Shown here piece by piece: positions 16,730 to 24,357 of a DNA stretch of 64,000 nucleotides; the stretch's first letter is position 1, and the number at the start of each line of letters is the position of its first letter. A model generated the notes under the pieces. It saw nothing but the letters and a program-made list of their open reading frames with translations. It was not told the origin of the DNA and made no database searches. Location: assembly GCF_002892795.1 (NCBI RefSeq), contig NZ_PJMC01000004.1, forward strand, positions 301,761 to 365,760, written 5' to 3'. This DNA is from Arthrobacter sp. AFG20. GTDB lineage: Bacteria; Actinomycetota; Actinomycetes; Actinomycetales; Micrococcaceae. The position numbers and the translations under genes are program-made.

Positions 16730-17060
16730 GCCCGCCTCGTACTTCTCCCGGACCCCCCATGCGACGGGCCACCTGGTACTGGCCAGGCCGTCGGCGTAGA
16801 GGGCAGGCATTCGCGCTCGCGGCCGGACAGGTTTGCCGCGACGAATTCGCTGTCCACTTCGATGGCGGCGGCGAGCTCCTGACGGTCGATGGTTCCCCGG
16901 CGGCGATGCGGCGCAGTTTGGCGAACGTGTCCGCGAGGGGCTCCGACTTCAGCGAGACACCCCAGGTTCCGCTTGCGAGGGCTTCCTGCAGACTTGCCAC
17001 ATTGTCGCCCAGGGTGAAGTCGAGGACCCGGTAGCCGGCAGCTGTCAGCAGTCCCACGTT
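16730..17060 (-). pseudogene. fragment of an unidentified minus-strand gene
   Basis: On the minus strand this piece translates coherently for about 60 codons (V-G-L-L-T-A-A-G-Y-R-V-L-D-F-T-L, then V-S-L-K-S-E-P-L-A-D-T-F-A-K-L-R-R-I-A-A-G-E). It has neither start nor stop context and is wedged between two fragments of plus-strand genes. The parent gene is not in this window and I do not recognise the family. Part of a rearranged mosaic. Confidence 0.45.
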
Positions 17061-17069
17061 GTCCCCGGG

Positions 17070-17303
17070 CCGGGTCCGCCGGCCGGCGGGAGCGCCGCCG
17101 TCGCGCCTTCCGAAAAGCGTTCCGTGGTTTCCTGTGCCGGGCAACGGGAGGCGGCGACTGAAACATGGCCGAGCCCGCTGGCATCGAGGAGGACGAGCGG
17201 GCCTGCCGGATGTCAGGCAAAGTTACGGGCAGCTTTAACACCGTCGAGCTGAGCCGGACGGACGGCATCGGCAAGGCCTCAACCAGGTCGGCGTCGGCTT
17301 CAC
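17070..17303 (+). pseudogene. degenerate fragment of the ParA-like ATPase gene
   Basis: Matches parts of 12432-12750 with internal deletions: the G-C-C-G-G-C-G-G-G-A-G-C-G-C-C-G-C-C-G segment, then the region encoding Q-G-S-F-N-T-A-V-L-S-L-K-G-G-I-G-K-T. Here the equivalent reads G-S-F-N-T-V-E-L-S-R-T-D-G-I-G-K-A-S, so the Walker A lysine-glycine core is altered and the reading frame soon ends. Non-functional. Confidence 0.8.
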
Positions 17304-17518
17304 CCCCGAAGTGGCACGACTCTAGGGGGCAGAGGGTGAGGCCCGCCGTCGCCATAAAATGGCAGCCGTTATCGGCGAGCAACGTTGACTAAACCTTGCA
17401 AAACCCTTGAGCCAACCCTGAGCGTGGATAGTTAGGCTCTGGAGCGCCGCCCATTTGTAGCCAGAGTCCGGGCCGGCCTAGGGGGAGGCTGACCAGCCGA
17501 AACTACTAAGGAGCGCAA

Positions 17519-18106
17519 TTGTCTGAGGTCATCAGTGCCGATTTCACTACTAGGGAAGACGCCGGTATCAGCCGCCGCCGGGTGGTCGCAGGTGTGGCCT
17601 GGTCGTTGCCAGTCATCGTCGCCGCCGTCGCGGCCCCGGCGGCCGCCGCATCAGGTGTGAGTGTGACAGCGGGGTTGGTGGGCGCCGGGTCGCCGGTTAC
17701 CTACCTCCCCTCCGGAGGGACGGGCGGCGGTACCAACCGCAACGGAACTGGTCCCACAGCACTCCAGCTCCAGAACAAGGGCGGGGCCGTCAACAGCCCG
17801 ATCACCGGAACCATCAACATCGCCCCGGTTGGAACAGTTGGAGCCGGCGCGGGCGTGCAGTCCATGACGCCGGCTGCCTTGGCGTCCTCGTCGTACTCGA
17901 CCACCCATGCCTACAGCGGATCCTTCACGTACACCGCAGGTGTTGCCAGCGGCCAGACACTGAACATTCCGATTCAGCTCCAGTACGAATCCGTGAACCC
18001 GTCGCCCAAGAAGGGCGTTGTCCTTTCCTACACTTTGACCATCACGGTTACACTGCCGGATGCAACAACGCAGGCTCTTACCGCCGGCCTGACTGTCACA
18101 TTCTGA
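17519..18106 (+). CDS. Tat-exported protein of unknown function, first gene of the kinase operon
   Basis: A 195-aa protein with an N-terminal twin-arginine signal (S-R-R-R-V-V-A-G-V-A-W then hydrophobic V-I-V-A-A-V-A-A-P-A-A-A-A-S). The mature part is Gly/Thr/Ser-rich with beta-type alternation and ends T-A-G-L-T-V-T-F, as in small extracellular beta-sandwich proteins. The TTG start has an excellent A-A-G-G-A-G at 17508-17513. It is followed 2 nt later by the PqqD-like gene, so it belongs to the same operon and is the likely exported partner or substrate of that system. No named family recognised. Confidence 0.82.
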   Translation: MSEVISADFTTREDAGISRRRVVAGVAWSLPVIVAAVAAPAAAASGVSVTAGLVGAGSPVTYLPSGGTGGGTNRNGTGPTALQLQNKGGAVNSPITGTINIAPVGTVGAGAGVQSMTPAALASSSYSTTHAYSGSFTYTAGVASGQTLNIPIQLQYESVNPSPKKGVVLSYTLTITVTLPDATTQALTAGLTVTF

Positions 18107-18108
18107 CC

Positions 18109-18390
18109 GTGGTCTGGAAACACAGCAGCCTGGTGGCAGAGGTACGCACCGACGCCGCGGGCCGGGTGGCTTTGCTGCACCTAGACGCCAATCAGCCTGT
18201 AGTCCTGACGGGCCCTGCCGAGGCCATCTGGCAACTGATCGATGGCCGCCGCGACGAGGCGGACGTCATCGCTGAGCTGCAGGCAGAGTTCGAGGACACC
18301 ACCGGCCAGCTTGTCCGCCAAGTAGAAGGTTTCCTGGCAAGCCTGGAAGCCCAGCGACTGATCGAATCCGCGAATGAAGCAGGCAAGTAA
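18109..18390 (+). CDS. PqqD-family protein
   Basis: A 93-aa small protein with the winged-helix PqqD fold: L-H-L-D-A-N-Q-P-V-V-L-T-G-P-A-E-A-I-W-Q-L-I-D-G-R-R, then D-V-I-A-E-L-Q-A-E-F and a final L-E-A-Q-R-L-I-E. PqqD-like domains (RREs) bind peptide leaders in RiPP systems. They also occur beside HprK-like kinases and nucleotidyltransferases in polysaccharide-linked loci (the HPr-rel-A system, as I recall the TIGRFAM name). It starts with GTG 2 nt after the upstream stop and overlaps the kinase gene by 17 bp. No radical-SAM or lasso cyclase gene is nearby, so a RiPP role is only one option. Confidence 0.85.
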   Translation: MVWKHSSLVAEVRTDAAGRVALLHLDANQPVVLTGPAEAIWQLIDGRRDEADVIAELQAEFEDTTGQLVRQVEGFLASLEAQRLIESANEAGK

Positions 18391-19591
18391 CAACCCCGCC
18401 GCGGGGAAAGCCATAAGCGGTGAGGACAGGCATGACCTGCTGTGCGTTGATGTGCTGGGCACCCGGTTCGTCATCAGTTGGGGCCACGCGGTGACAGCGG
18501 AGCAGTGGCAACGCATGGCCACGGCCTGGGAGCGCTGTGCGGGCGCCGGTGTGCCGATGATCCCGCCGGCTCCGATGGAACCAACGGAGACTCTGCCGTT
18601 CTCCGCATCGGTGGCCTACCTGTCGCAAGCGTACGACGGCGGCACGTTGGCTCTGCAAGCGGCCTCCTTCGAGGCGCTCGCCGAGAATCTCACCTCCCGG
18701 CTGACGCTCGCGGCCATTTTGGAGAACGCGGGGAGGCTGATAATGCTCCACGCTTGCGGTGTTGCCTCTCCTGAGAGCGGCGGCGTCATGGCGCTCGTGG
18801 CCAAATCCGGAACGGGAAAGACCACCGCGGCGTCTGTACTGGCCAGGACGTACGGGTACGTCTCGGACGAGACGGTAGCCATCGGGCCGGAGGGTGAGGT
18901 GGTTCCGTACCCCAAGCCGCTGTCCGTGAAACAGGGGCCCGGTGCGCCCAAGAAGCAGCTGGGACCGGGCGAGCTCGGGCTGCTGCCGGCACTACCCAAA
19001 ATGTTCATCCAGTCCATCGTGCTGCTGGACCGCGTTGACCGTCCCGGCAGGAGCGGCATGCAGGACCGCCCGGTGGCCCCTGTCCTGCGCCAGTTGCCGC
19101 TGGCGGACGGGCTCTTGGCCTTGGTCCCCGAGTTGTCTTCGCAGTCCGAAATGGACGAACCGCTGCAGTCACTGTGCCGGCTGATCGAAAGTGTGGGGGG
19201 TATCTGGCAGGTGACCTACTCGGAGGCCGCGGACCTGCCGCAGGCCCTGGAGCCGCTCTTTCGGAGCGACGGCCCTGTAAAGGCTGCGTGGGAGGCGCCC
19301 GGACTCAACGGTGCGCCCGGGGCCATCCCGGACGGGTGGGTCCGCCGGGTGACACCGAGGGATGCCGTGAAAGTCGACGACGACCTGCTGGTGATGCTGG
19401 ACTCCGAGATAGTGCGACTGGGCGGAGTGGGGCCCGCCATCTGGGAAGCTGCAGCTGGCGCAATGTCGCTGGAACAGTTGGCTGAAGAGGTGGGGCGCGT
19501 GCACGGCCGCGATGAAGGCTACCGGACCGCCGTCGCGGCAGCGGTGGGCCAGCTCGTCGAGAAATCAATTTTGGAACAGGGCGGCGCGTAG
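18374..19591 (+). CDS. HprK-like serine kinase with C-terminal PqqD-like domain
   Basis: A 405-aa P-loop protein. The HprK-type core has Walker A A-K-S-G-T-G-K-T-T at about 143-151, Y-V-S-D-E-T-V-A-I as the downstream catalytic loop, and P-Y-P-K-P-L-S-V-K, typical of HPr-kinase-related enzymes outside PTS. From about residue 325 a second module, D-D-L-L-V-M-L-D-S-E-I-V-R-L, then I-W-E-A-A-A-G-A-M-S-L-E-Q-L, repeats the PqqD pattern. The kinase therefore carries its own RRE-like domain in addition to the stand-alone one encoded just upstream. The ATG overlaps the PqqD gene. The target is unknown; HPr itself is not encoded nearby. Confidence 0.85.
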   Translation: MKQASNNPAAGKAISGEDRHDLLCVDVLGTRFVISWGHAVTAEQWQRMATAWERCAGAGVPMIPPAPMEPTETLPFSASVAYLSQAYDGGTLALQAASFEALAENLTSRLTLAAILENAGRLIMLHACGVASPESGGVMALVAKSGTGKTTAASVLARTYGYVSDETVAIGPEGEVVPYPKPLSVKQGPGAPKKQLGPGELGLLPALPKMFIQSIVLLDRVDRPGRSGMQDRPVAPVLRQLPLADGLLALVPELSSQSEMDEPLQSLCRLIESVGGIWQVTYSEAADLPQALEPLFRSDGPVKAAWEAPGLNGAPGAIPDGWVRRVTPRDAVKVDDDLLVMLDSEIVRLGGVGPAIWEAAAGAMSLEQLAEEVGRVHGRDEGYRTAVAAAVGQLVEKSILEQGGA

Positions 19592-19653
19592 CGCCCGCAG
19601 GCACCCGGCGTCCAACGCCGGTCGGAAACAACACGAACCTGGATTGGGGAACC

Positions 19654-21234
19654 ATGATGAGCGTCACCAGCACGCCTGGCGAACAGGCACCTGCCGGCCT
19701 CGACCTGTCCGATTACCTGCGGCTGCTGCGGGTGTACTGGAAGGCCATCGTGGCCTTCACTCTGCTGGCGACTTTGGCGGCGTTCGGCTGGACGGTCCTG
19801 CAGCCGAAGATCTACGCGTCCGAGTCCAGCGGCATTGTAGTCACACCGGGATCGGACAACGTGAGCCTTTCCTTGGCCGGGGACAGCCTGGCCAAGGCAA
19901 AGGTCAAGAACTACGAGTCCGTGGCCAAATCGCGGCTCGTAGCTGACCGGGTAATCGCATCGCTGGACCTGAAGACCACGGCCGACGCCCTGCTCGGTGC
20001 CATAAGCGTGAAAGTTCCGCTGGACACCGCTGAAATCCGGGTGACGGCACAATCGCCTGATCCTGGAACGGCACAGCGCGTGGCGGATGCCTGGGTCAAC
20101 GGCCTGGCCGCCGAAGTGAGGGCGATCGAAACGGCAACGAGGCCGGACGATGCAACGGCCTGGCCCGGCGGCCCAGCCAGCACCTCAGCTTCCGATCCTG
20201 CCCCGGCCGTCAGTATCCTCCCGCTGGGCAAGGCTGTCCTGCCCAGCACCCCAGTTTCCCCGAACGTCAGGCTCAGCCTCGCTCTTGGGGCCTTCTGCGG
20301 CCTTGGTCTTGGCTTGGCCTATGCGGTAGTCCGGTGCCATCTGGACCGGCGCATCCGCAACTCCACTGAAATCGAACGGCTGTTCGGCGTCCCCGTGATC
20401 GGCACGCTCCCCATCGACCACCGCCTGGACGGCAAGAGCACCATCCTGGAAGCGGGCGCTAGTGCCGGGCACTCCGAGGCGCACGTCGGCGGTGCGATGG
20501 GCGAGGCCCTACGCGAGCTGCGCACCAACCTCAGTTTCCTGGATGTCGACCAGCCCCCGCGCGTCATCGTGGTTACCAGTTCCGTGCCCGGAGAAGGCAA
20601 ATCCACTGTCACGGCAAACCTGGCCGCCACCCTGGCGGCCGCCGGCGAAAACGTGGTGGTGGTCGACGGCGATCTGCGGCGCCCCACGCTGGCGGATGTT
20701 TTCAATCTGGTTCCGGGCGTCGGGGTCACTGAAGTTCTGGCCGGCACTGCTGACCTGGGGGACGTCCTCCAGCCCTGGAGCGCCCTGCCGAACCTCTCCG
20801 TCCTCGGGTCCGGCCGGATTCCGCCGAACCCCAGCGAACTCCTCGGATCCTTGGCCATGAAAAAGATGCTCAGCACACTGGCACAGAATGCAACCGTCCT
20901 GATCGACGCCCCGCCGCTGCTTCCCGTCACCGACGCCGCGGTCCTCTCACGGGTGGCCGACGGTGCAATTGTTGTCATCCAGGCGGGCAAGACGACGCAG
21001 GACCAACTGGGACAGTCACTGGGCAACCTGGACAGGGTGCGGGGCAGGGTCCTGGGTACCGTCCTCAACTATTTGCCGACCCGAGGAACGGACGCCTACT
21101 CCTACTACGGCACCTATCCCTCTGCTTCGGCACCTGCTCAGGCTGAAGCGCCGCTCCGCGGGTCTGACGCAGTCCAATCGGACAGCAGGGGTGAGGACGT
21201 CCCTGTGCCGGTCGCTCCCCAGGCAAAGGGCTAG
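19654..21234 (+). CDS. Wzc/CpsD-like tyrosine autokinase with Wzz domain (second copy)
   Basis: A 526-aa membrane BY-kinase. The Wzz domain begins D-L-S-D-Y-L-R-L-L-R with helices at about 31-48 and 205-225. The kinase has Walker A P-G-E-G-K-S-T at 312-318, Walker A' V-V-V-D-G-D-L-R-R-P and Walker B V-L-I-D-A-P-P-L-L-P. The C-terminal tyrosines are D-A-Y-S-Y-Y-G-T-Y. It resembles the minus-strand homologue at 1850 across its whole length but has a longer periplasmic loop and tail. Its position between the HprK-like kinase and the nucleotidyltransferase ties that module to extracellular polymer synthesis. Confidence 0.92.
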   Translation: MMSVTSTPGEQAPAGLDLSDYLRLLRVYWKAIVAFTLLATLAAFGWTVLQPKIYASESSGIVVTPGSDNVSLSLAGDSLAKAKVKNYESVAKSRLVADRVIASLDLKTTADALLGAISVKVPLDTAEIRVTAQSPDPGTAQRVADAWVNGLAAEVRAIETATRPDDATAWPGGPASTSASDPAPAVSILPLGKAVLPSTPVSPNVRLSLALGAFCGLGLGLAYAVVRCHLDRRIRNSTEIERLFGVPVIGTLPIDHRLDGKSTILEAGASAGHSEAHVGGAMGEALRELRTNLSFLDVDQPPRVIVVTSSVPGEGKSTVTANLAATLAAAGENVVVVDGDLRRPTLADVFNLVPGVGVTEVLAGTADLGDVLQPWSALPNLSVLGSGRIPPNPSELLGSLAMKKMLSTLAQNATVLIDAPPLLPVTDAAVLSRVADGAIVVIQAGKTTQDQLGQSLGNLDRVRGRVLGTVLNYLPTRGTDAYSYYGTYPSASAPAQAEAPLRGSDAVQSDSRGEDVPVPVAPQAKG

Positions 21235-21243
21235 GTTCCCGCC

Positions 21244-22182
21244 ATGGAAGCCCCTGCAGCGGAAGGCCTGCTGAGCATTAGTGAGGGCGTCTTTTTGGGC
21301 CATGCCCTCGTCGCAAGGCTGGCGGAGAACCTTGGCATCCGGGCGTTCTTCATCAAGGGGCCGGCCAGCGTCATTCAGGGACTGCGGCTGCCCAAGGTGT
21401 CTGTGGACGTGGACGTCTTCGTGGCGCCAGCGGACCTTGAGTCCCTGCTCGCCGGATTGCACCAGCGCGGCTGGCGTGAGCGGGTTGCTGAAGGGGACAT
21501 AGGGGTTTTTCACAAGCATTCGGTGACGCTCAACCACGCGTCCTGGCCGTGCCATATTGACATCCATTTTCGGTTCCCAGGGATGGAGGCGGATCCGGCA
21601 GCCGCGTTTGACGTGATGTGGGCCCAAACGCAGGTCCTTGAAATGGCAGGGCGAGGCGTGCGGGTTCCGTCAAAGGAGCTGGGGGTTGTCCTTCTAGCCC
21701 TGCATGCTTTGCGGGCACCCCACCTGCACATTTCTCAGCAGGAACTTTGTTTTCTCAAGGACCTCTCGGCACGCGAAGCGCTTGGACCCGCCGTCCATGA
21801 AATCAGTGCTGCCACGGATGCGCTCGCTGCCATGCGGCCCTTTCTTACGGACATCGTTACCGGGCACGTCGGAGTGGAGTGGCCGGCTGCATCCACGGAG
21901 TGGCGCAACCGCCTGTTCTCAAGGGAACCTGGCAGCGCCCGCATTATTGCTCTGTTCCAATCACCGCTGCGGGACAAGCCACGTATGCTGCGCGCCGCGT
22001 TGCTGCCGCCGGACACGGTCTACCTGTCGCAGGATCCCTACGCCGATTTGTCACCCAGAGGGCGACTTCGGGCTTACGCCGCCAGATGGCTACGTTTCCT
22101 GCGCGCGTCCCCGCGGCTGTTTCGGGACCTTGCTGCTTACCAGCAGGACCGGAAACACGTTGGATCGGGGCGGAATGGCTGA
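21244..22182 (+). CDS. nucleotidyltransferase-family protein (NTP_transf_5-like)
   Basis: A 312-aa protein with the core of the uncharacterised nucleotidyltransferase family: F-F-I-K-G-P near 36-41, then V-D-V-D-V-F-V near 58-64 as the paired metal-binding aspartates, and C-H-I-D-I-H-F as the third carboxylate strand. Members accompany PqqD and HprK-like genes in polysaccharide and lasso-peptide loci. It begins 7 nt after the BY-kinase stop, so it is in the operon. The likely chemistry is nucleotidyl transfer to a small molecule or protein; the substrate is unknown. The last 40 residues are basic. Confidence 0.82.
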   Translation: MEAPAAEGLLSISEGVFLGHALVARLAENLGIRAFFIKGPASVIQGLRLPKVSVDVDVFVAPADLESLLAGLHQRGWRERVAEGDIGVFHKHSVTLNHASWPCHIDIHFRFPGMEADPAAAFDVMWAQTQVLEMAGRGVRVPSKELGVVLLALHALRAPHLHISQQELCFLKDLSAREALGPAVHEISAATDALAAMRPFLTDIVTGHVGVEWPAASTEWRNRLFSREPGSARIIALFQSPLRDKPRMLRAALLPPDTVYLSQDPYADLSPRGRLRAYAARWLRFLRASPRLFRDLAAYQQDRKHVGSGRNG

Positions 22183-22300
22183 TGGGGGGGCGCTGCAGTC
22201 CTCGTAACCGAATCTTGACTCAACACGCTGGATTCATTCTCGGAAGGGTCCGGCTCGAGCGGATAGTGTCGCCGCATCATAACTGGAAGGTGTGACCGCG

Positions 22301-22405
22301 ATGACTATCTTTGAATACGCATCAGCACTGGCACTCATGCTCGGATCCTTGGCTGCAGCAAGTGGTCTTTCCGCCGTGATCATCCGATCTAGGTCCAGAC
22401 ACTAA
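22301..22405 (+). CDS. micro-membrane protein, 34 aa
   Basis: Reads M-T-I-F-E-Y-A-S-A-L-A-L-M-L-G-S-L-A-A-A, then S-G-L-S-A-V-I-I-R-S-R-S-R-H. One membrane helix with a basic C-terminus, the same plan as the 48-aa protein at 11776. A G-G-A-A-G-G at 22285-22290 is well placed. It is followed by an Arg-first micro-protein at 22491, repeating the 11776/11925 pairing. It lies about 120 bp after the nucleotidyltransferase gene and may share its transcript or have its own promoter. Confidence 0.55.
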   Translation: MTIFEYASALALMLGSLAAASGLSAVIIRSRSRH

Positions 22406-22490
22406 GGCAGGTTCCTGCTGCACGGCCAAGCAGCGGCGGCCGAACCGTGCCCCAAGCTAAATCTAAGGAGTCCCAATTAGCGTCGGGCAC

Positions 22491-22625
22491 ATGGGGAAAT
22501 TAAATCCTGACCGTTTTCAGCGGCGCCAGGCGCGGAAGCGCCGGCTGCAGGCTCTTTCCTACGCTGGCCTGGCATCTCTGACCGCGGCGACGGCCGCCGT
22601 CGTCTGGCTGGCACTCACGCGCTGA
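22491..22625 (+). CDS. micro-membrane protein, Arg-rich N-terminus (family copy 3)
   Basis: A 44-aa protein with basic N-terminus (R-F-Q-R-R-Q-A-R-K-R-R) and membrane helix A-L-S-Y-A-G-L-A-S-L-T-A-A-T-A-A-V-V. It is clearly homologous to 11436 and similar to 11925. The strong A-A-G-G-A-G at 22465-22470 is too far from ATG 22491 but ideally placed for an in-frame ATT at 22476; a rare ATT start would add five residues. Which start is used cannot be decided here. Function unknown. Confidence 0.58.
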   Translation: MGKLNPDRFQRRQARKRRLQALSYAGLASLTAATAAVVWLALTR

Positions 22626-22653
22626 CAGCGTCCGCCATACCCGTGGTTCTGAA

Positions 22654-23028
22654 TTACGCCTCAGTGACGCTGTAGCGCGAGACGTATCTGCTCAACGCGA
22701 CTTGCAGCGCCTGGCTGCTTTTTGCGACAGTCTCGGCGGCCATGACCGCTGCGGATGCATCGCCGTCTCGCAGACATTGTTCCAACGCCCAGCAGTCCCG
22801 TTCCACTGCCAGCCCGCCGACTGCCCGGGCGTTTACTTTCAAGCTGAGCACGGCATCAATAGCCGCCACGCCATTCTGGTCCCGGACGGCCCGGCCAATG
22901 CGTTCCACCCTGTTTGGCAGCATCTCCAGGAAGTTGGCCGCATACATTGAGGCAGCGGAACTGCTTTGAACGTCCTCCGCGAGGCGAAGCAGGGGAAGTG
23001 GGGAAAAGCAATCGCCTTTCTGAGCCAT
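22654..23028 (-). CDS. HPt-like helical protein lacking the phospho-histidine
   Basis: A 124-aa all-alpha protein. Its N-F-L-E-M-L-P-N-R-V-E-R-I then A-A-I-D-A-V-L-S-L-K-V-N-A-R-A-V-G-G and C-W-A-L-E-Q follow the helical rhythm of histidine-phosphotransfer domains. No His occupies the phosphorylation site (S-L-K takes the place of H-x-L-K). It may be a pseudo-HPt adaptor; the assignment is by pattern only. It is downstream of the TasA/SipW genes on the same strand and convergent with the micro-membrane genes. Confidence 0.5.
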   Translation of the reverse strand: MAQKGDCFSPLPLLRLAEDVQSSSAASMYAANFLEMLPNRVERIGRAVRDQNGVAAIDAVLSLKVNARAVGGLAVERDCWALEQCLRDGDASAAVMAAETVAKSSQALQVALSRYVSRYSVTEA

Positions 23029-23083
23029 GTTGTCTCATTCCGGAGTGAATTCGGGAAGTGGGCATTGTCGATTCCGGGTGCGG

Positions 23084-23662
23084 TCAGCTTCCGGTGACAG
23101 TTGCCGTCCGTGTCTGGTTGCGAGCAACCTCTACTTCGATGGTCAAGGTTGGAGTGGTGTTCTTAGGAATGGATCCGGAGACACTGGCCCGCAGCCGGAC
23201 GCCGCTTCCTGGGGCGGTGGGGACAATCGAGGAGATGAGCCTCGTGGCAGGAGTATCCAGCACATTGGTGAGCGTACCCGCGCAGGTTCCGGCTGTCTCA
23301 TTCCAGGTGACGCTGCATGCCTCAATCTTGAACGTGGCGCCGGCCGGTGAAGCTGTTGCCGTGTAGGCCGCTCCAGTGACGTTCAAGGTACCCGTGTTTC
23401 CGATGGTGAAAAACTTCGGTGAGTAAACAGGATTACCGTTGTTGCCTGCCGTGTTCGGAAGGGGAAGTGACAGTACCCCGGAGCCGAAAGGAGCCGTTGA
23501 ACTGGTTGAAGCCACCGCGCCCCATTTGGCACTGCTGGCCAAGGTGGCGGCGGAGACCTGTGCTCTGTTGGCTGCTTCGGCCGCCGCCAGCGACGTGCAC
23601 AACAGCAGAGCGGTTACCGACGCGGCGGCCCCCGCCCTGCTGACTGGGAAGTGCACGTGCAC
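23084..23662 (-). CDS. secreted fibre-type protein, TasA/CalY-like locus
   Basis: A 192-aa exported protein with an N-terminal signal helix (A-A-A-S-V-T-A-L-L-L-C-T-S-L-A-A-A-E-A). The mature part is Thr/Ser/Ala-rich with alternating beta strands. It ends R-T-A-T-V-T-G-S, almost the same tail as the adjacent protein (R-T-A-T-T-T-G-S). It is the last gene of a three-gene unit with a SipW-type peptidase and a TasA-like protein and starts 4 nt after its neighbour. By analogy it is a processed matrix fibre or accessory subunit. Confidence 0.72.
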   Translation of the reverse strand: MHVHFPVSRAGAAASVTALLLCTSLAAAEAANRAQVSAATLASSAKWGAVASTSSTAPFGSGVLSLPLPNTAGNNGNPVYSPKFFTIGNTGTLNVTGAAYTATASPAGATFKIEACSVTWNETAGTCAGTLTNVLDTPATRLISSIVPTAPGSGVRLRASVSGSIPKNTTPTLTIEVEVARNQTRTATVTGS

Positions 23663-23666
23663 TGCT

Positions 23667-24329
23667 CTAGCTTCCGGTGGTGGTGGCCGTGCGCTGGGTT
23701 TCGCCGAAGGTCCAGGTGAGCGCAGAAGTGAGGCCCTGGATGCTGCCAGCAGCCTGAACGCCGTTGACAGTGGTTTCGGTCTGATCGGGCAGAGTGAGTG
23801 TGATCTGCAGCTTGACGGTAGACCCTGCTGCGACGGAGCTGGTTAGTGCTGCTGGAGTCGAGGCCAGGGTGCTCAACGGCACGCTCGTGGCCAGAGCAAG
23901 GGGGCTCGCGCCTGAACCGGTGCACGCGCCGGCACCGGTTACGGTCCAGTCGCCTCCGACGCACTGTGTAACGGTGACCCGGAGCCCCTTGGTGGCGCTC
24001 GTGGTGAGCAGCGTTGGGTTTGCATCGGCGACTGCCAGCGTCAGGTCCTTGCCGGCAAGTTCGTTGCCCTGGGTCAGGGTCACGTAGCGGTTCACGACGT
24101 CGCCCGGAGCCACGTTGGAGACCGCCTGACCGAAACCGGCGCCATTGTTAGCCATGGTGAGGCTCAGGATTCCGCTGGAGGCGTTCTGGGCGGTGGTGTT
24201 GGAAGCGGTGGCGTTCAGGGCCGCGTAGACGCCACCGCCGGTGATGGCCAGGCCTGCGGCGCCGACTGCGAAAGCGGCCAGCAGGCGGGGGTTGGGACGG
24301 CGAACGGAAGGGGTTGAGGCAGCAGACAT
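23667..24329 (-). CDS. TasA/CalY-like secreted fibre protein
   Basis: A 220-aa protein with a basic N-terminus, a membrane/signal helix (L-L-A-A-F-A-V-G-A-A-G-L-A-I-T-G-G-G-V-Y), then A-A-L-N-A-T-A-S-N as the likely SipW cleavage zone. A beta-rich domain follows with V-A-P-G-D-V-V-N-R-Y-V-T-L-T, the hallmark G-D strand of TasA/CalY proteins. Gene order SipW then TasA-like is the Bacillus arrangement. Expected product: an extracellular amyloid-like or matrix fibre. It is 4 nt from the next gene, so they are co-translated. Confidence 0.78.
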   Translation of the reverse strand: MSAASTPSVRRPNPRLLAAFAVGAAGLAITGGGVYAALNATASNTTAQNASSGILSLTMANNGAGFGQAVSNVAPGDVVNRYVTLTQGNELAGKDLTLAVADANPTLLTTSATKGLRVTVTQCVGGDWTVTGAGACTGSGASPLALATSVPLSTLASTPAALTSSVAAGSTVKLQITLTLPDQTETTVNGVQAAGSIQGLTSALTWTFGETQRTATTTGS

Positions 24330-24357
24330 TGCAGATCCTTACTATGTGGTTGGGCGT

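Noticed and set aside
17519..22182. Lasso-peptide or other RiPP cluster
   Set aside because: PqqD, HprK-like kinase and nucleotidyltransferase fit, but no cyclase, leader peptidase or radical-SAM gene is present; not called as a RiPP cluster.
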